DNA from: an uncultured Bacteroidia bacterium
Lineage (GTDB): Bacteria; Bacteroidota; Bacteroidia; Bacteroidales; UBA932
Direction: 5' to 3'
DNA: 64,000 nucleotides
Assembly (NCBI GenBank): GCA_902785575.1
Contig: CACZZF010000012.1
Span: 191,790 to 255,789 of the forward strand
Position numbers and translations under genes: made by a program. The notes beneath the pieces were generated by a model. That model made no database searches. It saw only the letters and a program-made list of their open reading frames with translations, and was not told the DNA's origin. Shown piece after piece: positions 16,106 to 25,000 of the stretch; within the stretch, counting starts at the first letter, position 1; the number at the start of each line of letters is the position of its first letter.

Positions 16106-19100
16106 GTATTCAACAACAATCGCCGTGCAGGGCGGGATGACGGTGGCGTCGGTGATGGTCACCATCTCGCCAGTCAGGACATTTGTGCCCGCGCCGAGGC
16201 CTGAGGCGATCTCAGCGTAGTGAGACCAAGGAATCGTCTTCTCTTCGGGAGAAGCGTTGACATAGACAAACACCTTGTCAGTATCGTTGTACCTGAAATA
16301 AGCGTAGGTGTTGTCCCGGGCCATGAAATGCTTTGTCTTTCCGTTGTGGATAACATCCTTGCCCTTGCGCCACTGGAAGAGTGTCTTGACGTAGTCATGA
16401 AGATTCGCCTCGATTCCGGTGCGGCCTTCCTCAGTGAAAAGGTTGACAGGATCGCCATCCCAGCCACCAGGGAAATCCATGCGTAACTCGCCATCACTCT
16501 TGTAGTTCTTTCCCGTGGCGAACATCATCTCGTCGCCGTAGAAAAGCTGAGGAATGCCCCTGACGGTAGCCAGAAGCGTATATGCGATCTTCATTTTGTC
16601 CGGATCGAGTTTCCAGGAGTCCGCGATACGGTAATGATCGTGGTTGGACAAGAATATCATCATCTTGGAAAGGTCATGATATGTCGCGTCGTGAGCCAGG
16701 GCGTGATAGACCCTGAACATTCCCTGGTTCCAACCAGGAGTGTTCTCAGCCAACGCGGCATTGATGGCCTCCTGCAGCGGGAAATCCATGATTGACGGCA
16801 GATGCGAGTCGAAGCCATCAGCATTGTTGTTACCGCCCTGCCAATAGGCCAGCTGGTCGAAATTGGAGTCCCAGCACTCTCCTACTATATTCAGGTTCGG
16901 GTATTCATTAATGACGGCCTCGCACCACTTGCTCATCGGGACTTTCTCATTGTAGGGATATGTGTCTACCCTGAGGCCGTCCTGGCCGGAATATTCAGTC
17001 CACCATATCGCCCACTGCTGGAAATACTTCAGCAGGAACGGATTGTCAAGGTTCATATCCGGCATCATCGGCACGAACCAGCCGCTCACGAGAAGATTCT
17101 TGTCGTACTCGGAGGCGTTGGGATCCATCGCCGAAGGGAAGATGTAGTTGGTGTTGGTATATTCAGGGAACTGGTGGACCCAGTCCTTGAAAGGCAGGTC
17201 ACTCATCCACCAATGGTCGGTGCCGCAGTGGTTTGTGACGATGTCCATGATAACCTTCATGCCCTTCTCATGAGCCTTGTCGACATATTCCTTGTACTGG
17301 GCGTTGCTTCCGAAACGAGGATCGATCCGATAATAGTCACCACAAGCGTATCCATGGTAAGACTCCCAAGTCTGGTTGTCCATCAGCAGAGGGGTGCACC
17401 AGATGGCAGTAGCGCCCAGGTCGGCGATATAGTCCAGATGGTCGATAATCCCTTGAAGATCACCTCCATGGCGACCGAAAGGCTCCTTGCGGTTGGCTTT
17501 CTCGAATGTATCGTCGGTGTTATCGTTCCCTGGATCGGCGTTGGCGAAACGGTCCGGGTTGATCAGGTAAATGAAATCAGATGTCGTGAAGCTGGTCCTT
17601 TCGGCAGAGCCCTTCTCCCTTGCTGAGATCACATAAGGTTTCCTGAATGACTCCCCTCCCTTTGTGAATACAAGGTCGTAAGTGCCAGGTTTCGCGGAAG
17701 GACTGACAGCCACATCCACAAAGAGATAGTTCGGGCTATCGGCCTTGTGGACATCAGTGACCTTAAGACCCGCACCGTCAATCGACACGTTCCACGAGGA
17801 GATGTCCTCGCCGTTGATCATAAGCTGAAGGTCAGTCTTCATGCCGGTCCACCAGCACGGAGGCTCAACCCTGGCGACTCTGGAATCAGCGGTCTCGACA
17901 GACCAGGTCCAAGGGGCCTTCAAAAGCACGTCAACCTTAACGGCGTCATCTCCGGAAGTCCTTTTGAAACAGATACTTGTATCAGTCTTGGAGACCAACT
18001 CAAAACTGGAGTTGTCACTCCAGAGAGCGGGATGCGCATGCCTGAGAGCGTTCAATCCGGCATAGAAATCAGTGGCCGCGTTGTGGTGCCAATCTGGCAT
18101 CGGATCCTTCTCGAAAAACTCGAAACGATGGTTGTAACCGACTTCCTGGCCTGTGTAGATCAACGGCTGGGAGTTCGGCAGAGTCCAGCAAAGCACAGCC
18201 ATTGCCTTCCACGCGTCACCCATCCTCTCGAACTCGGTGCCATTCCATGAGTTCTCGTCATGATTGGAAGTGAACATCATACGATGTGTGGAGCCATACT
18301 CCTGCTTGTTCCACTCGATGTACTTGACCAAGCTGTCGGCGTTCGCCTTGCCCTGGGCCACATCATTAAGGAGATGGTGAAGCCTCCAGGCATAAGTGCA
18401 GTCGAAGCCGGCCTCGTTGAGCCAAGGCTCCTCTCCCTCGGCGAGGAAGAAAAGCCTGCGGGAATACTCATCGCGGAACTTCGTGTAGACATCAGTCCAA
18501 AAGTCCTGAGGCACCTGGGAAGCGACATCACAACGGAAACCGTCGATTCCCCTGTCCAGCCAGAATCTCATGCTCTTCTCCATCTCGGAACGCATGTCCT
18601 TGTTGCCATAATTGAGCTTGGCGATGTCCGTCCAGTCATATTCCACCACGGTATTCCCCTCCGCGTCACGTACATACCAGTCCGCGGGCTTTTCCGTCAC
18701 CCAAGGATGGTCGGGCGAGGTATGGTTGGCGACCCAGTCTATTATAACCTTAAGTCCTTGCTCATGAGCAACTTCCACAAAGTGGTCAAAGTCCTTGAGA
18801 GATCCGAATTCAGGATTGACATCGCAGTAATTCTTGATGGCATAATATGACCCGAGAGTTCCCTTGCGGCCTTTCTCTCCGATCGGATAGAGAGGCATAA
18901 GCCACACGATATCAACACCCAATTCCTTGAGTTCAGGAAGTTTGGCTTCGGCAGCGGTCAAGGTGCCCTCGGAAGTGGCCTGACGGATGTTCATCTCATA
19001 AATGACAGCATTCTCCGTCCAGTCTCCGGCCTCCACCGGAGCCTTCTTTCCCTTGTCACCACATGCTCCAATAACAATGGCAATCGCCAATAATGATAAA

Positions 19101-19111
19101 ACTCTATTCAT
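16103..19111 (-). CDS. Lipoprotein with two fused GH13 alpha-amylase/neopullulanase modules
   Basis: A 1002-aa lipoprotein (signal with VIGACG) joining two complete GH13 catalytic domains. Module 1 spans about residues 30-385, with nucleophile Asp195 (GFRCDVAS), acid Glu225 (FFLAEGEEP) and Asp285 (TSNHDENS). Residues 390-500 resemble the beta-sandwich N-domain of cyclomaltodextrinases. Module 2 (about 510-1002) is SusA/neopullulanase-like: DRFANADPGND, GRHGGDLQGIIDHLDY, Asp716 (GLRVDTYPY), Glu745 (IVGECWDS) and Asp825 (LSNHDHYR). Both triads are intact. It probably converts imported malto-oligosaccharides in the periplasm and is the last gene of the starch operon. Two separate ancestral genes appear joined. 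Confidence 0.92.
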   Translation of the reverse strand: MNRVLSLLAIAIVIGACGDKGKKAPVEAGDWTENAVIYEMNIRQATSEGTLTAAEAKLPELKELGVDIVWLMPLYPIGEKGRKGTLGSYYAIKNYCDVNPEFGSLKDFDHFVEVAHEQGLKVIIDWVANHTSPDHPWVTEKPADWYVRDAEGNTVVEYDWTDIAKLNYGNKDMRSEMEKSMRFWLDRGIDGFRCDVASQVPQDFWTDVYTKFRDEYSRRLFFLAEGEEPWLNEAGFDCTYAWRLHHLLNDVAQGKANADSLVKYIEWNKQEYGSTHRMMFTSNHDENSWNGTEFERMGDAWKAMAVLCWTLPNSQPLIYTGQEVGYNHRFEFFEKDPMPDWHHNAATDFYAGLNALRHAHPALWSDNSSFELVSKTDTSICFKRTSGDDAVKVDVLLKAPWTWSVETADSRVARVEPPCWWTGMKTDLQLMINGEDISSWNVSIDGAGLKVTDVHKADSPNYLFVDVAVSPSAKPGTYDLVFTKGGESFRKPYVISAREKGSAERTSFTTSDFIYLINPDRFANADPGNDNTDDTFEKANRKEPFGRHGGDLQGIIDHLDYIADLGATAIWCTPLLMDNQTWESYHGYACGDYYRIDPRFGSNAQYKEYVDKAHEKGMKVIMDIVTNHCGTDHWWMSDLPFKDWVHQFPEYTNTNYIFPSAMDPNASEYDKNLLVSGWFVPMMPDMNLDNPFLLKYFQQWAIWWTEYSGQDGLRVDTYPYNEKVPMSKWCEAVINEYPNLNIVGECWDSNFDQLAYWQGGNNNADGFDSHLPSIMDFPLQEAINAALAENTPGWNQGMFRVYHALAHDATYHDLSKMMIFLSNHDHYRIADSWKLDPDKMKIAYTLLATVRGIPQLFYGDEMMFATGKNYKSDGELRMDFPGGWDGDPVNLFTEEGRTGIEANLHDYVKTLFQWRKGKDVIHNGKTKHFMARDNTYAYFRYNDTDKVFVYVNASPEEKTIPWSHYAEIASGLGAGTNVLTGEMVTITDATVIPPCTAIVVEY

Positions 19112-19120
19112 AAACTATGA

Positions 19121-21388
19121 TTATTTCAATTGGAATATCACTGAAGAGTTGGCGCCAAGGGTAAGATTGGTGCCTTCGTAGGAAGCGGTGCCCAAGAGAG
19201 CAACCGGTTTGGACATGTCGTCGGAGACTGAGGTAGTCTTCGCCGAACCGGCGACATTATGGATCACAAGCAGCTTCTGGCCATCAGAGGAAGTCATGTA
19301 CCACGAGGCGATCGACCGGCCCGACAGATTGGCGTTTGTCATCTCTCCATTGGCAAGAGCAGGATATGTGTTACGCAGCCTTGAGAAGGTCTTGTACACA
19401 TTCAGCATCGAGCCGCTTTCGGCATCCTGAGCCTCCACCGAGATGGAAGCCGTCAGCATCGCGTTGTTCACCTTGTTGTTCACACCCTTCTTGGCGCAAT
19501 CCTTTCCGGCCTTGTCCCACATGATAGGACCGCGCACATATTCGTCACCACCGGCTTTTGTGCCCCAGTATCCGAGTTCCTCACCCTGGTAGATGAACGG
19601 CTTCCCAGGAGTGGTCAAGAGCAAGGCGGCAGCCTGTTTCTCTTTGGCGACGCTCTTTCCGAGGGTCTCAGCGACCCTGTCCTGGTCGTGATTGCTCAGG
19701 AATATTGACGTGATGGCGTCCGGACGGATAGCTTTATGGTCATTGATATAGCCATTGACAGCATTGACATAACCGGTGGCATCCCCGTCAAGGGTAGCCT
19801 TGACCAGCCACAGGTAATCGAACTCAAAGCAAGAGTTGATACCCTTGTAATACTGCTTCTCCGTGGAATGCCCGTCCCAGGCCTCTCCAACCATGAAAAT
19901 GTCGTCATCGTGCCCGGCGGCTTTATAAGTGGCGTTGCAGTGGTCATACCACTGGGAAAGGAAACTCTGGTTGGCCTTGATGACAGCCTGATATAGCCAT
20001 ATTACGGCGTCCAGCCTGAATCCGTCCACACCGAAATCCTTTATCCACTTGTCCGCTGAAGCGGCAATAGCCTTGAAAGCAGGCGATTCTGAAGCGGTCT
20101 CATAAGGGCCATAATTGATGTCGGGCATATATTCACCGAAACTGCCGAAATAATATGTCGCCGCTCCGAAAGTGATGTCAGCGGCAGTCGAAGTGTCGAG
20201 ATTAAGCGGCTCGCCAAAGGTGATGACATTCTTCCCGGCCTTGGCGCCATACTTCGTTCCGCCGTCCCAAGCTGTTGTGGATGAACGTACAAGGAAGCCC
20301 CACGAGGTATCCACATCAAGGGTGATCTCGAATATATTCGTGGAAGTCTCATAAAGGCCGACGTTTCCGACACTGCCGATGTACAGCCATAACTTGGCAG
20401 AAGCATTGGCCTTCTGGGCGTCTTCGGTAGTCTCGGTGACAGTGACAGTCTTTATGGATTTGGTCCAATCCACCTTGAAATGGAGGCGTCCCTTGTAACC
20501 GATATTCCCGTCACCCAGTGAGATCCATGAACCCATTCCAGGAGATAAGGCTCCGGCATAGTTGTCAACCAATCCGGCGGCGACGTCAGCATCTGGGCTC
20601 TTTGAGACCACGTAGTAATCACGGTAAGGGCTTCCCGAGGGATCCGCTTTCAGTGACTTGAACCACTCTGTTCCCCTTCCGGAATGATTCAGGACATAGT
20701 CCATATAAATCTTTATTCCCTTGGCATGAGCGGCATCCACAAGAGCTTTGAAGTCCTCCTCGGTTCCGAAAAGCGGATTGACGGTTGAATAGTCATCCAC
20801 ATCATAGCCATGGTAAGAAGAAGTCGGATGGGCCGGTGAAAGCCAAATGCCTGTCACACCAAGACCGTCAAGGTAGTCAAGTTTGGACTGTATTCCCTTG
20901 AAATCCCCGACCCCATCACCATCGCTATCCGCGAATGTGTAGATCAATAACTGATAAGTTGTTGAGGATCTTTTATTTCCATCAAAGGAAGCGGGGGCGG
21001 GAACCACCTGGACAATCTTCTTTCCCCTCTGGCTGACAGAGACCGTGACATCGGATGCGGCCTTGACATTTGTCGACGACACACCCTTTATGGTGATAGT
21101 CCCAGTGCGGTCATCGCCAGTGTTGGCCGTGACAGTCACTGTGATCGAGCCGTTTCCGTCACCAGAGCTCTTGTCAATCTTGATCCAGTCAGCCGACGAG
21201 GCTACTCCCCAACCAGAATTGGAAGAGACGTTAAGCAATTTGGCCGAGGCGTCCTCAGGCTCAAAGGACAACGATGTCGGAGACACGGAAAGTGTCTGCT
21301 GCACAATCTCCGGTTCCTTTTCCTTGCACGAGAAGGCTTGCAGGGCGACAACCAGTACACAAGCCAAGGGGAATATGGCTCTTCTCAT
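19121..21388 (-). CDS. SusG-like alpha-amylase lipoprotein with BACON domain (GH13)
   Basis: A 755-aa amylase tethered by a lipoprotein signal (VVALQAFSC). An N-terminal BACON domain covers about residues 30-120 (SVSPTSLSFEPEDAS...SSNSGWGVASSADWIKID...). The GH13 barrel has GIWLSPAHP and DYVLNHSG, with catalytic Asp in GFRLDAVIW, Glu in FMVGEAWDG and Asp in FLSNHDQDR. Between DYVLNHSG...RDYYVV and PDINYG lies an insert of roughly 140 residues, where B. thetaiotaomicron SusG carries its starch-binding CBM58, so a similar module is inferred. It likely cuts starch at the cell surface. The ORF extends to 21409; ATG 21388 starts the signal peptide. Confidence 0.93.
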   Translation of the reverse strand: MRRAIFPLACVLVVALQAFSCKEKEPEIVQQTLSVSPTSLSFEPEDASAKLLNVSSNSGWGVASSADWIKIDKSSGDGNGSITVTVTANTGDDRTGTITIKGVSSTNVKAASDVTVSVSQRGKKIVQVVPAPASFDGNKRSSTTYQLLIYTFADSDGDGVGDFKGIQSKLDYLDGLGVTGIWLSPAHPTSSYHGYDVDDYSTVNPLFGTEEDFKALVDAAHAKGIKIYMDYVLNHSGRGTEWFKSLKADPSGSPYRDYYVVSKSPDADVAAGLVDNYAGALSPGMGSWISLGDGNIGYKGRLHFKVDWTKSIKTVTVTETTEDAQKANASAKLWLYIGSVGNVGLYETSTNIFEITLDVDTSWGFLVRSSTTAWDGGTKYGAKAGKNVITFGEPLNLDTSTAADITFGAATYYFGSFGEYMPDINYGPYETASESPAFKAIAASADKWIKDFGVDGFRLDAVIWLYQAVIKANQSFLSQWYDHCNATYKAAGHDDDIFMVGEAWDGHSTEKQYYKGINSCFEFDYLWLVKATLDGDATGYVNAVNGYINDHKAIRPDAITSIFLSNHDQDRVAETLGKSVAKEKQAAALLLTTPGKPFIYQGEELGYWGTKAGGDEYVRGPIMWDKAGKDCAKKGVNNKVNNAMLTASISVEAQDAESGSMLNVYKTFSRLRNTYPALANGEMTNANLSGRSIASWYMTSSDGQKLLVIHNVAGSAKTTSVSDDMSKPVALLGTASYEGTNLTLGANSSVIFQLK

Positions 21389-21445
21389 AACAATAAATAT
21401 AATTGGCAAGCCGGAGTCCGGTCAGGGACTCCGGCCCGAAAATGC

Positions 21446-24400
21446 CTAGAATGCTGTCACAACAGCTTTCTGGGTCTTTGGATTGTAGGTCAACTTGACG
21501 CGACCGGCGGTATCGAACACACCGTCGACCTTGTCGCCGTCGATGCTGAACTCAGTACCGAGAACAACATGGAACTTGCCGTCCTCACCCTTTCCGGAAG
21601 CGGCGGCTCCGAACCAAGAGCTCTCGTCAGCGGTCTTCAAGACGAAGCCATAGCCGGCCTCAACCTCGAGAATGACGTAATACTCAGAGTCAGAGACCTT
21701 CTCGAACGGGACTGCGCCCCAGTTAGGAGTCCTCTTGGACTGACCGTGGTAGCAGTACTCAGGCTCAGCGGTAGCGAAAACAGCCTTCATCTCGTTCGGA
21801 TAGAAGGTGAGTTTGTACTTGCCGCCTTTTGCGATCACGCCATTGACCTTACTGCCGGAGATAGCGAACTCAAGGCCTGGAGTGACGGTATATTTGCCAT
21901 CCTCGCCAGTCAGGGTGGCGTCAGCGCCAATCCACGAAGTTCCTTCAAGAACACCGTTCTTGAGGACGAACTCCGAGTTGTCATCAACGTCGAGGATCAC
22001 ATAGTATTCGTCATCCGAGACTTTCACGAAAGGAGTCTCGCCCCAGTCAGGGGTCTCCTTGCTCTGGCCGTGGTAGTACCAGTCCGCACGCTCTGGAACG
22101 GCGGCGGAGATGACCGCAGTCATCGCGACAGGATTGAAGGTGAATACATAATCTCCTGCCTTCGGGATCACTCCGTTCACTTTCTCACCGGAGATCTTGA
22201 ACTCCTCACCTATCTTGACAACGAACTTACCTTCGGTCTGTTCCTGGGCGCTGTCGGGACCGAGCCAAGTGGTGCCATCGAGCGCACCGTTCTTCAGCAC
22301 AAACTCATAGTTGTCGGCATCGGTCTTTAGCTTGAGAACATACTCAGTGTCAGAGACTTTCTCGAAAGGAAGCTCACCCCAGTCGGGAGTCAGCTCGCTC
22401 TGGCCATGATAATACCAGTCAGCCCTGACACTTGTGATGACGGCGGTCATCGTCTGAGGGTTGAAGGTGAAGATATACTCACCGGGAGTGGCGATCACGC
22501 CGTCCACCTTGTCACCGGAAATCTTGAACTCCTGACCTATCGTTACCACGAACTTACCGTCGATCAGCTCTTGAGAGTTGTCCGGGCCAATCCAGGTGGT
22601 ATTATCACCGACAACTCCATTTTTCAGCACGAAGCCGGAGTTGGCGGAAATGGTCTTGAGTTTCAGAACGTATTCAGTGTCAGAGACTTTCTCGAAAGGA
22701 AGCTCGCCCCAATCGGGAGTCAGCTCGCTCTGGCCGTGATAGTACCAGTCCTCACGGGCGTTCTTGATCAATCCGGTCATAGTTACAGGATTGAAAATGA
22801 ACTTGTATTCACCGGGATTCGGGATCACGCCGTTCACCTTCTGGTCGGAAATCTTGAATTCCTTGCCGACTGTGACGACGAACTTGCCGTCGGCAAGTTC
22901 CTGAGTGTTGTCAGCACCGATCCAAAGAGTCTCCTCGCCAAGGGCTCCGTTCTTCAGCACGAACTCGGAATTCTCGGAGACGGTCTTTAGCTCGAGAACA
23001 TACTCAGTGTCAGAGACTTTTTCGAATGGAAGCTCACCCCAGTCGGGAGTCAGCTCGCTCTGGCCATGATAGTACCAGTCGGCGCGGAAACTCTTGAGGA
23101 CAGCGGTCATCGTCTGAGGGTTGAAGGAGAAGATATACTTACCGGGCTCGGCAATCACTCCGTCAACCTTCTTGTCGGAGATCTTGAACTCCTGGCCCAC
23201 AGTGACGACGAACTTGCCGTCAGTGAGTTCCTGTGAGTTGTCAGCACCGATCCAAAGGGTCTCTTCGCCAAGGGCACCGTTCTTCAGCACGAAGCCGGCA
23301 TTCTCGACAGCGGTCGTCAGAGTCAAGGTGTACTCAGTGTCGGAAACTTTCTCGAAAGGAAGCTCCCCCCAAGAGTCGCTGTCACTCTGGCCATGGTAGT
23401 ACCAATCGGCACGCACGCTTACCTCGACCTTGATAGTGTTGGCGGCGTAGTCGAAAGTGATATCATAATTGCCGTCCTCAGCGATCCTGATATTCTTGGA
23501 TCCGGCCTCGAAGGCTGTACCAAGTTCGGGAGCATAGACACCATAGACATCGTCAGGATTGATTGTGCTCTGGGCGTTCTCCTCAGGACCACCCAGATCA
23601 CCGCCCCAATCGTGGTCGTGGCGGATCTTGAACTCATCACCAGCGGCGAAAGCCTGGTTCCTGAGGACCCAGATGTCACCTTCAGTGTTGGTCATGTCGA
23701 AGTCCTTGTCCCAACTCGTTTCTCCGATATGTCCGATAACGGACCAGACTTTGGGTTTATCGTCTCCACCGGGCTCATCACCACCACCTTCGCCAACGAG
23801 CGGGCTGAAGCCACCAAGGGTAGGAGTAATCTTGAACAGACCAGCCGTAGGGTTGATGAGAATGTCATACACGCCAGCCTCGGCGACAGCGATGTCCTGT
23901 CCCTTCGCGGCAGCACTGATCTCCTCATCTATCGCGGCGACATAAGGCTTGGTGTCACCAGGACCTCCGAAGTCGAGATCATTCCATGATCCGGCCGTAC
24001 GGAACTTGAAGGTGTCATCAGTGGTTAGCTCGACACCCTCAGCGACGTGCCACTCACCGTCTGTGATCATGGACACATCCTTATCCCAGTTGATACCGCG
24101 GCTCGCGATGGAACCGGTTATTCCAAGAGGACTCTTGTCATCATATCCCGGATAGGTCTGGAAGGCCTCCGTGATGGTGATGGTTCCGTCGTTGGAGTCA
24201 TAGAGAATATCATAGGAACCTTCCGCAGGTACAGACATATCCTGACCCTTTTCGGTAGCCTCAAATGAGGAGCCAATCTCAACCACATAAGGTTTGGTGT
24301 CACCAGGACCGCCAAGATCAACATCGTTCCAGGAACCAGCAGTACGGATCTTGAACGCGTCATCTTTAGTGAGCTTGATGTTCTTGGCGACATGCTTTGT

Positions 24401-24988
24401 CCCGTCCTCAGTCATGTACATCGGCTCGTCTTGATTCCATCCATTACCGGTGCTGGCGATGGAACCGATCAGTCCGAGAGGACTCTTCTCAGTGAAATCA
24501 ACCCAAGGATTACCCTGTACGACAGGAACCACGACCTCGAAGCCGCTGATAGTTATGTGGCCTTGTGAGTCGACATGGCCGTTGCGGCCGTTATCCTGGC
24601 TGGCGGCCTGCATGGATGCGCGGATGAACATGTCAAGAGAGACTACCGCACCTTCCTGATACCCGAGTGCGACAAGCGCCTTCGCGATATTATTGATGGA
24701 AACCGAGAACTCGGTATCCTTAAATGAAGCGTTCAGAGCCTTGTTTACGGTTTTACCGTCAACAGAGGCCAATATGAGGGAATGGTTCACGGGCATCTTG
24801 TCATTGAAGCCCATGTTGAAGGCACCCGGAGTATAAGAACCGGTGAGAGCCTTCTCCCCGAGCTCATAGCTTCCGAGTACCGGAGCAGTTGCCTTGGTCT
24901 CGTCAAAAGTGGCGAACTCCTCGTTAACGCAGGAGAAGGCCAACAGCGAGAGCAGGCACGCAGAGAATATTGATAAAAACTTTTTCAT
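21446..24988 (-). CDS. SusE/SusF-like outer-membrane starch-binding lipoprotein with tandem repeats
   Basis: A 1180-aa lipoprotein (LLAFSC). The N-terminal part (about 25-165) is SusE-like. Next come three SusE/F-type binding domains, two beginning KSPLG(L/I)xGSIAS and a third beginning KVWSVIGHIGETSWD. Then six tandem modules of about 110 residues follow, each starting (D/E)WYYHGQS...WGELPFEKVSD; the last starts EYCYHGQS. Modules 2-4 are almost identical. Aromatic W and Y at fixed places suit carbohydrate binding. It follows susD by 12 bp. SusE/F of B. thetaiotaomicron have only two or three binding domains, so the array is an expansion. An ATG six bases upstream (24994) is an equal alternative start. 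Confidence 0.85.
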   Translation of the reverse strand: MKKFLSIFSACLLSLLAFSCVNEEFATFDETKATAPVLGSYELGEKALTGSYTPGAFNMGFNDKMPVNHSLILASVDGKTVNKALNASFKDTEFSVSINNIAKALVALGYQEGAVVSLDMFIRASMQAASQDNGRNGHVDSQGHITISGFEVVVPVVQGNPWVDFTEKSPLGLIGSIASTGNGWNQDEPMYMTEDGTKHVAKNIKLTKDDAFKIRTAGSWNDVDLGGPGDTKPYVVEIGSSFEATEKGQDMSVPAEGSYDILYDSNDGTITITEAFQTYPGYDDKSPLGITGSIASRGINWDKDVSMITDGEWHVAEGVELTTDDTFKFRTAGSWNDLDFGGPGDTKPYVAAIDEEISAAAKGQDIAVAEAGVYDILINPTAGLFKITPTLGGFSPLVGEGGGDEPGGDDKPKVWSVIGHIGETSWDKDFDMTNTEGDIWVLRNQAFAAGDEFKIRHDHDWGGDLGGPEENAQSTINPDDVYGVYAPELGTAFEAGSKNIRIAEDGNYDITFDYAANTIKVEVSVRADWYYHGQSDSDSWGELPFEKVSDTEYTLTLTTAVENAGFVLKNGALGEETLWIGADNSQELTDGKFVVTVGQEFKISDKKVDGVIAEPGKYIFSFNPQTMTAVLKSFRADWYYHGQSELTPDWGELPFEKVSDTEYVLELKTVSENSEFVLKNGALGEETLWIGADNTQELADGKFVVTVGKEFKISDQKVNGVIPNPGEYKFIFNPVTMTGLIKNAREDWYYHGQSELTPDWGELPFEKVSDTEYVLKLKTISANSGFVLKNGVVGDNTTWIGPDNSQELIDGKFVVTIGQEFKISGDKVDGVIATPGEYIFTFNPQTMTAVITSVRADWYYHGQSELTPDWGELPFEKVSDTEYVLKLKTDADNYEFVLKNGALDGTTWLGPDSAQEQTEGKFVVKIGEEFKISGEKVNGVIPKAGDYVFTFNPVAMTAVISAAVPERADWYYHGQSKETPDWGETPFVKVSDDEYYVILDVDDNSEFVLKNGVLEGTSWIGADATLTGEDGKYTVTPGLEFAISGSKVNGVIAKGGKYKLTFYPNEMKAVFATAEPEYCYHGQSKRTPNWGAVPFEKVSDSEYYVILEVEAGYGFVLKTADESSWFGAAASGKGEDGKFHVVLGTEFSIDGDKVDGVFDTAGRVKLTYNPKTQKAVVTAF
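21500..23412 (-). repeat. Six tandem ~330-bp repeats within the SusE/F-like gene
   Basis: Units restart near 23410, 23080, 22755, 22425, 22090 and 21760 with a conserved sequence coding WYYHGQS (last unit CYHGQS). Units 2 to 4 share long identical stretches at the DNA level, pointing to recent duplication or gene conversion. Confidence 0.85.
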
Positions 24989-25000
24989 TGCCATAATCTG

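Noticed and set aside
15880..16119. Small minus-strand ORF across the REP-like pair (translates to FFASLRMT-type strings)
   Set aside because: It is a translation of the repeat plus antisense prenyl-synthase sequence. Such strings commonly appear as false ORFs from this repeat type.
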